From Actinomycetota bacterium (GTDB taxonomy: Bacteria; Actinomycetota; Actinomycetes; Acidothermales; Acidothermaceae), in NCBI GenBank assembly GCA_003134755.1, contig PLCK01000236.1, positions 1 through 12,789 on the forward strand: 12,789 nt of DNA, read 5' to 3'. A model generated the notes under the pieces. That model ran no database searches. It saw only the letters and a program-made list of their open reading frames with translations, and was not told where the DNA came from. Positions 1-6,104 of the stretch are shown here, piece after piece. The translations under genes were made by a program, and so were the position numbers. Every line of letters starts with the position of its first letter. The first letter of the stretch is position 1.

Positions 1-2
1 TC

Positions 3-104
3 GCGCTGGCCGGCGGCTTCCTGATCCAGCGACTTCTGACCGGCCGCCCGGCTTTTGCCCCGGCGCCGCCGCCACTGGAGCAACCGGCTCACGAGTTGCG
101 CTGA
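3..104 (+). CDS. C-terminal end of an unidentified protein (5' partial)
   Basis: An open frame enters from the left edge and stops at TGA 102-104. The 33 visible residues begin with a short hydrophobic stretch (ALAGGFLIQRLL), followed by a proline/alanine-rich tail ending in HELR. This would suit a membrane protein whose last helix is followed by a short cytosolic tail, but the fragment is too short to assign to a family. Its last 16 bp overlap the 3' end of the convergent MFS gene. The other two plus-strand frames give either an early stop or a less natural composition, so this frame is preferred with moderate confidence. Confidence 0.5.
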   Translation, partial: ALAGGFLIQRLLTGRPAFAPAPPPLEQPAHELR

Positions 105-1489
105 GCGGCGTCCAGCTTGTCCCACGCGAGCTCGATCTCGTCGTCGGGCCACATGTAGCGCACGAACGACATGATCAGCAGCCCGATCACGCCCGCCCAG
201 GCGACGCCCGCCGCCGCGCCGCGCCAGCTGCCAACCGCGCCCCAGATCAGGAATCCGGCCGCCTGGCTGATCGAGATCGCTGCCGCGGCCAGCCCGTTCG
301 CCCGGCCGCGAAGAGCGCGATCGGTCACGATGTTGTAGGCGGCGATCGTGGTGACGACGAAGCACTGCAGGAGGCCGGTCGTCATCCACAGCAGGAATGC
401 GAGCCAGATCGGGGGCACGAACGCGGTGAGCGTCAGTGCGAAAGCACCGGCCGCCGCCAGCGGCAACAGCCACCGGCCCTGCGTCCGCGCTGGGACGTAC
501 TTGATGAAGAGCCACGCGCCGAGCGCGATGCCGAGCGGCTGCGACGCCGTCAGCACCCCCGCCGCGACCACACCGTGGCCGTGTTCGCGAGCGTAGGCGA
601 CCGCGAGGCCTTCGGGCGCCACGAAGAAGACCAGCGCGGCCCCCGACAGCACCAGCAGGGCCCGTCGGGTCCGGCTCCCGAGAACCAGGGCGATGTTGGG
701 ACCGACTTCGCCGAGCAACGAGCCAAGAGTGGACGCCGGTCCGCTCTGTGCGGCCGGCCGGTCGCGAACAGTGGCCACGGTGAGGGCGAAGGACGCGACG
801 AACGTCGCGGAGTCGAGGACGAGCGCGCCACGTGGTGACACCGCGGCCACGATGAGGCCCCCGAGCGCGAACCCGAAGACCTGGTCGACCTGCTGCAGGA
901 TCCGGCCGATCGCCACCGCTCCGACGTAACCGGGCCCCGACTCGAAGATGTCGGGGAGCAACGCACTTCGCGCAGCGGCGTAAGGCGGGGCGAAGCAGCT
1001 CGAGATGAGAACGACACCGATCAGGACGAGGATCGGAGTGCCGTGCACCATCGTGAGGACGGCGAGGAGTGCGGTCGCAACCGCCCGCCCGACATCGCAC
1101 ACCAACATCACCCGCCGGCGCGGCAGCCGGTCGACGAGCGGCGACAGCACCACGCTGGCAACGACCCACGGCAGGTAGGTCACGGCGTACGTTGCGGCCG
1201 CGAAGAACGCGCTGTTCGAACGGGAGTACACGAGGAACGACAGCGCGATGGCCGCGATCTGGTCGCCGCACTCGCTGGTGAACTGCGACGCGATCACGCC
1301 GCGGAACTCGCGGTTCGCGAGCGCCCCGGACGGCGCGGCGCGGGTGCCCGGGTTTGGCGCGGGAGGACCCGGAGCAGGAGCCACCGGCACGGCCTGGCCC
1401 ATCGGGACGGCTTCGCCCACGGGCACGGCGTCATCCACGCTCACGCCCACCTCGGCTCCGCCTCTCGCTTCCCGGCGCGGATCATTCAC
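89..1489 (-). CDS. MFS transporter, EntS/MFS_3-like exporter
   Basis: The 466-residue protein is predicted to be an integral membrane exporter of the major facilitator superfamily, of the 12-helix type related to EntS and macrolide-efflux-like proteins. The substrate cannot be read from the sequence. Membrane segments run from about residue 64 to 445. A motif A-like loop (SPLVDRLPRRRVMLVCDVGRA, about 116-136) sits after helix 2, and the C-terminal tail is short and acidic. The first 60 residues are an unusual low-complexity Val/Pro/Ala/Gly tail in which an AVP(V/M)-type unit recurs three times (about 21-36). The chosen GTG start (1489-1487) overlaps the glnE TGA (1488-1486) in a GTGA arrangement, which implies translational coupling. 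Only a weak AAGG lies about 10 nt upstream. A later start that removes the tail is possible. The MFS identity is secure; the subfamily is likely. Confidence 0.88.
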   Translation of the reverse strand: MNDPRREARGGAEVGVSVDDAVPVGEAVPMGQAVPVAPAPGPPAPNPGTRAAPSGALANREFRGVIASQFTSECGDQIAAIALSFLVYSRSNSAFFAAATYAVTYLPWVVASVVLSPLVDRLPRRRVMLVCDVGRAVATALLAVLTMVHGTPILVLIGVVLISSCFAPPYAAARSALLPDIFESGPGYVGAVAIGRILQQVDQVFGFALGGLIVAAVSPRGALVLDSATFVASFALTVATVRDRPAAQSGPASTLGSLLGEVGPNIALVLGSRTRRALLVLSGAALVFFVAPEGLAVAYAREHGHGVVAAGVLTASQPLGIALGAWLFIKYVPARTQGRWLLPLAAAGAFALTLTAFVPPIWLAFLLWMTTGLLQCFVVTTIAAYNIVTDRALRGRANGLAAAAISISQAAGFLIWGAVGSWRGAAAGVAWAGVIGLLIMSFVRYMWPDDEIELAWDKLDAAQRNS

Positions 1490-4400
1490 GCGTAGAAGAC
1501 CTTGTCAACGACTGCCCGGGATCGCCGGGTCACGCGTCGGTAGACATCCAGGAAGTCACCGGACTGCGACGGAGAGTAGCCGACCATCTGCGCGATGCCT
1601 ACAACATCACGGAAAGATGTGGGTATCGAATCGGCCGGTTTGCCCCCTGCAAGCACCACCGCGTTGCGCACCCGAGTCGCCAGCCGCCAGGCGGCGGCCA
1701 GCGTCTCCGCATCGTCGGCTCCGATAAGTCCGGCGTCGCGAGCCGCGTCGAGCGCCCGCAGCGTCGACGTGGTGCGAAGGCCGGCAACCCGACCGGCGGA
1801 TCGCAATTGGACCAACTGCACGGTCCATTCGACATCGGCAAGACCGCCGCGGCCGAGCTTGGTGTTGAGCGTCGGATCGGCCCCGCGCGGCAGGCGTTCT
1901 TTCTCGACCCTGGCCTTGATCCGGCGGACCTCTCGAACGTCGGCGTCGCTCAAGCCCTCCGCAGGCCAGCGGATCGGTGCGATTGCGGTTACAAAGCGGG
2001 CACCGAGGTCTGCATCACCGGCGATCGGAGCCGCCCGCAGCAGTGCCTGGCTCTCCCACACCTTCGACCAGCGCGCGTAGTAGGCCGCGTACGACCCGAG
2101 GCTTCGAGTCAGCGGGCCCTGCCGGCCCTCCGGCCGCAGGTCGGTGTCGACGTCGATCGGCGGCTCAGGCGCGGGCGTCGCGAGCAACCGGCGCAGCTCG
2201 TTCGCCACGACGTGGGCGATCGCGGCAGCGTTGGACTCGTCGGCACCGTCGACGGGCTCGTGGACGAAGAGCACGTCGGCGTCGCTCCCGTAACCCTGCT
2301 CGCCGCCGCCGAGCCGGCCCATGCCGATGATCGCCATTCGCATAGGTAGCGGCGCCTGGGGGGCACCCAGATCTGTCTGCACCTTGCGAACAACGGCATC
2401 CAGGACGGCGTCCAAGGTCGCCGATGTCACATCGGAGAGGGCCTGGCCGACGTCCGCAGGGTCGAGCAGGCCGAGCAGGTCGGCGCACGCGATCCGCAGC
2501 AACTCGCGGCGGCGCAACCCGCGAGCGGTGGACGCCGCGGCGCCGGCGTCGTCGTAGCGGCGAACGGCCGACAACAGCTCCGCCCGCAACTCGGCGGCCG
2601 GGCGCGGCCGCAGCTGATGCGCCCCTTCGTCGGAGTCAGCCATCATCGCGACGGATTCAGGAGCCCGCAGGAAGAGCTCGGCCGCGTAGCGGCTGCTGGC
2701 GAGCACCATCGCGAGGTGCTGTGCGGCCGCACCCTCGTCACGCAAGAGGCGCAGATACCAATGGGTGTCGCCCAAGGAGTCCGACACCTGGCGGAAGGCC
2801 AAGAGTCCGGCGTCTGGGTCCGGAGCGTCGGCGAACCAGCCGAGCATCACGGGGAGCAAGGTGCGCTGGATCGCGGCCCGCCGGCTCACCCCGCTGGTCA
2901 GTGCCTCGAGGTGACGCAGCGCCCGCTCGGGGTCGGCGTAGCCGAGAGCTTCGAGCCGGGCGGCCGCGGCATCGAGCGAGAGCCGGGCCTCGTCACCCGG
3001 CAGCCTCGCCACCGCCGCAAGCAGCGGCCGATAGAAGAGCTTCTCGTGCAGCCGGCGTACCTCGCGGGCATGCCTGCCGTGCTCCTCGTGCAGCTGCGCG
3101 ACCGGATCGCGCCGAAAACCCATGCCGCGCCCAAGCCGTCGCAGTTCAGCAGGGTCAATCGGCAGCGTGTGGGTGCGCCGCAACCGGAACAGCTGCAGCC
3201 GGTGTTCGAGCGTCCGCAGGAACCGGTAGGCGTCGGCCAGCAACACGGCGTCCTGCCTACCGACGTAACCGCCGGCCGCAAGGTCGCCCAGCGCGCTCAT
3301 CGTCGTTCCGCTGCGCAGCGATTCGTCACCTCGGCCGTGGACGAGCTGCAGCAGCTGCACCGCGAACTCGACGTCGCGAAGGCCGCCGGGGCCCAGCTTG
3401 AGTTCGCGATCGGCTTCGGACGCCGGCAGCGTCGCCTCGACCCGGCGCCGCATGGCCTGCACGTCCTCGACGAAATGGTCGCGACCGGCCGCGGTCCACA
3501 CCATCGGCTGAAGGGCCTCGATGTAGGCCTGGCCGAGCGCGAGGTCACCCGCAACCGGCCGCGCCTTCAGCAACGCCTGGAACTCCCAAGTCTTCGCCCA
3601 CCGCTGGTAATACGCGACGTGGCTGGCGAGGGTGCGCACCAGCGGGCCCATCTTTCCCTCGGGCCGCAGCGCCGCGTCGACCTCCCAGATCGGCGCGCAC
3701 ACCCGGATCATGCCGGCCGCGAGTTGGGACGCCGTGCGCAACGCGGCCGACTCGTCGACGTCCCGTCCCTCTTCGACAGGCTCGACGGCTTCGGCAGTTT
3801 CGGCCACGAATACCACGTCGACGTCGCTGACGTAGTTGAGCTCGCTACCGCCGCACTTGCCCATGCCGACGACCGCCAGCCGGCACGGCGGCGCGTCAGC
3901 TGGCAGCTCGGCGCGGGCGACCACAAGCGCGGCGTCGAGGGTCGCGGCGGCTAGGTCGGCGAGCTCCGCCGCGACGTCGTCGAATGTCGCGCCGCCGCCG
4001 AGGTCGCGGGCGGCCAGCCGCATGAGCAGGCGGCGGTACGTGGCGCGCAATGCCGCCTGCGCACCTCCCCCGGTCTTCCGGGCGACCGCCTCCGTCAGCG
4101 CCGCCCGCAGCCCGAACCAGGTCGGCCGGGTCTCGTCGTCCGAATCGTCGGCAAGTTCGGTCCAGTCGACCGGATGCGTGGCCAGGTGGTCGCCCAGAGC
4201 GGCGCTCGCCCCCAGCACGGCAAAGAGCCGGTGGCGGAACCGGACGTCGCTTTCCAGTGCCTCGTTAAGGGCGACCGCGTTGTGTTGCGCGTCGAGGGCG
4301 CTCGACGCCTGGGCTGCGTCGATCAGGTGCACCAGCGACTCGAGCGCGAGGTCGGGATCGGCGCTGCTGGCGATCTCCGTGAGCAGCCCGAAGCCGAGGC

Positions 4401-4503
4401 CGGCCTTCGTCGCGAGCAGGTCAGCGCGGGCGGCGTCGGTGAACCCGAGGCGAGCGAGCCGGGCGGGGCGGGTGGTGCGCCGGTCGAGGTCGCCGCTGGT
4501 CAC
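1486..4503 (-). CDS. glnE: bifunctional glutamine synthetase adenylyltransferase/adenylyl-removing enzyme
   Basis: GlnE transfers AMP to a tyrosine of type I glutamine synthetase and removes it again, tuning ammonium assimilation to nitrogen supply in the cytosol. The protein is 1005 residues, the usual size for actinobacteria. It has two nucleotidyltransferase domains, each with the family signature: GMGKCGGSELNYVSDVDV at about residues 213-230 (N-terminal, adenylyl-removing) and GMGRLGGGEQGYGSDADV at about 727-744 (C-terminal, adenylylating). The paired Asp metal ligands are intact in both. The start is placed at GTG 4503 because the protein then begins TSGDLDRR...ARLGFTD, like Streptomyces GlnE. 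The open frame extends upstream to 4617, but that stretch has no family resemblance and crosses a palindrome. The gene lies downstream of glnA2 in the same direction, a pairing also known in Mycobacterium tuberculosis, and overlaps the MFS gene by 4 bp. Confidence 0.96.
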   Translation of the reverse strand: MTSGDLDRRTTRPARLARLGFTDAARADLLATKAGLGFGLLTEIASSADPDLALESLVHLIDAAQASSALDAQHNAVALNEALESDVRFRHRLFAVLGASAALGDHLATHPVDWTELADDSDDETRPTWFGLRAALTEAVARKTGGGAQAALRATYRRLLMRLAARDLGGGATFDDVAAELADLAAATLDAALVVARAELPADAPPCRLAVVGMGKCGGSELNYVSDVDVVFVAETAEAVEPVEEGRDVDESAALRTASQLAAGMIRVCAPIWEVDAALRPEGKMGPLVRTLASHVAYYQRWAKTWEFQALLKARPVAGDLALGQAYIEALQPMVWTAAGRDHFVEDVQAMRRRVEATLPASEADRELKLGPGGLRDVEFAVQLLQLVHGRGDESLRSGTTMSALGDLAAGGYVGRQDAVLLADAYRFLRTLEHRLQLFRLRRTHTLPIDPAELRRLGRGMGFRRDPVAQLHEEHGRHAREVRRLHEKLFYRPLLAAVARLPGDEARLSLDAAAARLEALGYADPERALRHLEALTSGVSRRAAIQRTLLPVMLGWFADAPDPDAGLLAFRQVSDSLGDTHWYLRLLRDEGAAAQHLAMVLASSRYAAELFLRAPESVAMMADSDEGAHQLRPRPAAELRAELLSAVRRYDDAGAAASTARGLRRRELLRIACADLLGLLDPADVGQALSDVTSATLDAVLDAVVRKVQTDLGAPQAPLPMRMAIIGMGRLGGGEQGYGSDADVLFVHEPVDGADESNAAAIAHVVANELRRLLATPAPEPPIDVDTDLRPEGRQGPLTRSLGSYAAYYARWSKVWESQALLRAAPIAGDADLGARFVTAIAPIRWPAEGLSDADVREVRRIKARVEKERLPRGADPTLNTKLGRGGLADVEWTVQLVQLRSAGRVAGLRTTSTLRALDAARDAGLIGADDAETLAAAWRLATRVRNAVVLAGGKPADSIPTSFRDVVGIAQMVGYSPSQSGDFLDVYRRVTRRSRAVVDKVFYA

Positions 4504-4510
4504 AACTCCG

Positions 4511-4516
4511 ACGCTA
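4511..4516 (-). promoter_or_regulatory. candidate -10 element for a leaderless glnE transcript
   Basis: On the minus strand the hexamer TAGCGT fits the actinobacterial TANNNT -10 pattern. It ends 7 nt before the proposed glnE GTG, so transcription would begin at or next to the start codon. The GGAG just upstream of the GTG is only 2 nt away, too close for a normal ribosome-binding site, which also favours a leaderless mRNA. No good -35 hexamer is seen; a palindrome occupies that position instead. This is inference from pattern alone. Confidence 0.4.
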
Positions 4517-4524
4517 TCGGCCGC

Positions 4525-4552
4525 GGGTCGATCACGTTTACGTGATCGACCC
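4525..4552 (-). promoter_or_regulatory. perfect 12-bp inverted repeat upstream of glnE (operator or hairpin)
   Basis: The arms GGGTCGATCACG (4525-4536) and CGTGATCGACCC (4541-4552) are perfectly complementary around a 4-nt spacer. The centre lies about 35 nt upstream of the glnE GTG, where the -35 element of the candidate leaderless promoter would be, so an operator for a dimeric regulator is plausible. As RNA it would form a strong hairpin and could instead end glnA2 transcription, although no U-run follows. I do not recognise the regulator; the sequence is not a GlnR box. Confidence 0.6.
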
Positions 4553-4600
4553 ACCCGAGGACAGGCCCGCATGCCCCTCTTCGGGTGGGTCCGCCTGTCC
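4549..4600 (-). repeat. interlocked inverted repeats in the glnA2-glnE gap
   Basis: Two inverted-repeat pairs alternate. ACCCACCCGA (4549-4558) pairs with TCGGGTGGGT (4581-4590), and GGACAGGC (4559-4566) pairs with GCCTGTCC (4593-4600). The order is A, B, A', B', so both stems cannot form as simple nested hairpins. Arm A also shares its first four bases with the right arm of the palindrome at 4525-4552. The layout allows mutually exclusive RNA folds between the glnA2 stop and the glnE start. It could contain a terminator, an attenuator or DNA-binding sites; the sequence does not decide between them. Confidence 0.55.
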
Positions 4601-4649
4601 AGGGCCACCACAAACAACTCATAACGGGACGCCGAGCGGCTGGCGCGAT

Positions 4650-6011
4650 CTACAAGATCGGCAGGTACCGGTCACGCTCGTAGGCGGTGACCTGGCGCTG
4701 GTAGTCGGCCCACTCCTCGCGCTTGTTGCGTAGGAAGAAGTCGAAGACATGCTCACCGAGGACGTTCGCCACGAGTTCCGACGTCTCCATCACGGTGATC
4801 GCCTCGGCCAGCGACGCCGGCAGTGGCTTGATGCCCATCGCCCGCCGCTCGGAGTCGGTGAGCGCCCAGACGTCGTCCTCGGCACCTTCAGGCAGCTCGT
4901 AGCCCTGCTCGATGCCTTGCAGCCCGGCGCCAAGCAACAGCGCGAACGCCAGGTAAGGGTTGCAGGCCGGATCGGGCGACCGGATCTCGATGCGCGTCGA
5001 GTTGCCCTTCTGCGGCTTATACATCGGCACCCGCACCAACGCCGACCGGTTGTTGTGACCCCAGCACACGTAGGACGGCGCCTCGCCGCCGGCGCCGGCA
5101 GCCAGCGACGTCCCGCCCCAGAGCCTCTTGTAGCTGTTGACGAACTGGTTGGTGACCGCCGTGATCTCGGAGGCGTGCTTGAGGATGCCGGCGATGAAAG
5201 CGCGCGCGGTCTTCGACAGCTGGTACTGCGCGCCGGCCTCGAAGAACGCGTTGCGGTCGCCCTCGAACAACGACAGGTGGGTGTGCATGCCCGAGCCGGG
5301 GTGTTCGGTGAACGGCTTGGGCATGAACGAGGCATAGACGTTCTGCTCGAGCGCGACCTGCTTCATGACCTGCCGGAATGTCATGACGTTGTCGGCTGTC
5401 GTGAGCGCATCGGCGTAGCGCAGGTCGATCTCCTGCTGACCGGGGGCGCCCTCGTGATGGCTGAACTCGACCGAGATCCCCATCGATTCGAGCATCGTGA
5501 TGGCCTGCCGCCGGAAGTCGTGCCCGACGCCGTGCGGCGTGTGGTCGAAGTAGCCGCTCGAGTCGGCCGGGATCGGCGCCTCGCCAGGCTTGGGCGTGCG
5601 CTCGAACAGGAAGAACTCGATCTCGGGGTGGGTGTAGAACGTGAAGCCGAGTTCGGACGCGCGAGCGAGCGCACGTTTCAAGACGTAACGCGAGTCGGCC
5701 CAGCTCGGCGACCCGTCGGGCATCAGGATGTCGCAGAACATCCGCGCGGTGCCCGGCGACTCAGACCGCCACGGCAGGATCTGGAACGTCGCCGGGTCGG
5801 GCTTGGCAAGCATGTCGGCTTCGTAGACGCGGGCGAAACCCTCGATGGCCGACCCGTCGAACCCGATGCCCTCGGCGAACGCACCCTCGAGTTCGGCAGG
5901 GGCAACCGCGACCGACTTCAAGAACCCGAGCACATCGGTGAACCACAAACGCACGAAGCGGATGTCGCGCTCCTCGAGCGTGCGCAACACGAACTCGGTC
6001 TGCTTGTCCAT
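4650..6011 (-). CDS. glnA2: GlnA2-type glutamine synthetase (possible gamma-glutamylpolyamine synthetase)
   Basis: This 453-residue type I glutamine synthetase-like enzyme uses ATP to join ammonia, or an amine, to glutamate. The start MDKQTEFVLRTLEERDIRFV closely matches mycobacterial GlnA2, and AGAGGA lies 7 nt upstream of ATG 6011. Visible active-site elements are D52 in GFDGS, D66, E130/E132 in HPEIEFF, E187 and E194 (HHEGAPGQQE), H243 (GMHTH), NRSALVRVP near 321-329 and E342 (RIEIRS). The loop before flap residue E310 is about 8 residues longer than in M. tuberculosis GlnA2 or Salmonella GlnA (residues about 301-309). At the usual adenylylation-site region the sequence reads GYELP, with Tyr371, rather than the classic NLYDLPP. 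The Streptomyces homologue has been reported as a gamma-glutamylpolyamine synthetase, so the substrate here is open. The gene is upstream of glnE and divergent from nadE. Confidence 0.95.
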   Translation of the reverse strand: MDKQTEFVLRTLEERDIRFVRLWFTDVLGFLKSVAVAPAELEGAFAEGIGFDGSAIEGFARVYEADMLAKPDPATFQILPWRSESPGTARMFCDILMPDGSPSWADSRYVLKRALARASELGFTFYTHPEIEFFLFERTPKPGEAPIPADSSGYFDHTPHGVGHDFRRQAITMLESMGISVEFSHHEGAPGQQEIDLRYADALTTADNVMTFRQVMKQVALEQNVYASFMPKPFTEHPGSGMHTHLSLFEGDRNAFFEAGAQYQLSKTARAFIAGILKHASEITAVTNQFVNSYKRLWGGTSLAAGAGGEAPSYVCWGHNNRSALVRVPMYKPQKGNSTRIEIRSPDPACNPYLAFALLLGAGLQGIEQGYELPEGAEDDVWALTDSERRAMGIKPLPASLAEAITVMETSELVANVLGEHVFDFFLRNKREEWADYQRQVTAYERDRYLPIL

Positions 6012-6033
6012 GGCCCGATCCTCTCGACACCAC

Positions 6034-6049
6034 GTTACGGCGAGGTTAC
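6034..6049 (-). promoter_or_regulatory. GlnR-like box upstream of glnA2
   Basis: Read on the minus strand, GTAAC-6 nt-GTAAC matches both half-sites of the actinobacterial GlnR consensus gTnAC-n6-GnAAC. It also satisfies the AC-n9-AC rule described for mycobacteria. The box lies 22 nt upstream of the glnA2 ATG. GlnR is the OmpR-family nitrogen regulator that controls glutamine synthetase genes. Only one pair of half-sites is seen, and the flanking sequence does not extend the repeat. Confidence 0.6.
6043..6048 (-). promoter_or_regulatory. candidate glnA2 -10 hexamer inside the GlnR-like box
   Basis: The minus-strand TAACCT fits TANNNT and overlaps the upstream half-site of the GlnR-like box. 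It would put the transcription start near 6036, with a leader of about 25 nt containing the AGAGGA ribosome-binding site. No convincing -35 is visible. If correct, bound GlnR would block RNA polymerase. Confidence 0.3.
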
Positions 6050-6092
6050 GCCGCGCCGAGTCGGGACCTGCGGACGCAGACTCGGCTGCACT

Positions 6093-6098
6093 TAGGCT
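6093..6098 (+). promoter_or_regulatory. candidate -10 element for a leaderless nadE transcript
   Basis: TAGGCT fits the TANNNT -10 pattern and ends 6 nt before the nadE GTG. No purine-rich ribosome-binding site lies between them, so a leaderless mRNA starting at the GTG is the simplest reading. The -35 region is weak. Confidence 0.5.
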
Positions 6099-6104
6099 GA
6101 GACC

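Noticed and set aside
1354..2349. Plus-strand open frame (331 codons) across the MFS/glnE junction
   Set aside because: It spans two well-supported minus-strand genes and has low-complexity basic composition.
2617..3954. Long plus-strand open frame (445 codons) opposite glnE
   Set aside because: It is a shadow of glnE with His/Arg/Gln-rich, domain-free sequence.
4549..4600. True H-type RNA pseudoknot from the A-B-A'-B' repeats
   Set aside because: On the transcript the second strands of the two stems abut with no linker, which makes simultaneous pairing of both full stems sterically unlikely; alternative hairpins fit better.
4504..4617. Upstream extension of glnE by 38 codons
   Set aside because: The extension has no family similarity, passes through the inverted repeats, and the downstream GTG gives a start like Streptomyces GlnE.
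4749..6095. Long plus-strand open frame (448 codons) opposite glnA2
   Set aside because: It is antisense to a highly conserved enzyme, is Arg/Val/Gly-rich without any fold, and results from G/C-ending codon bias.
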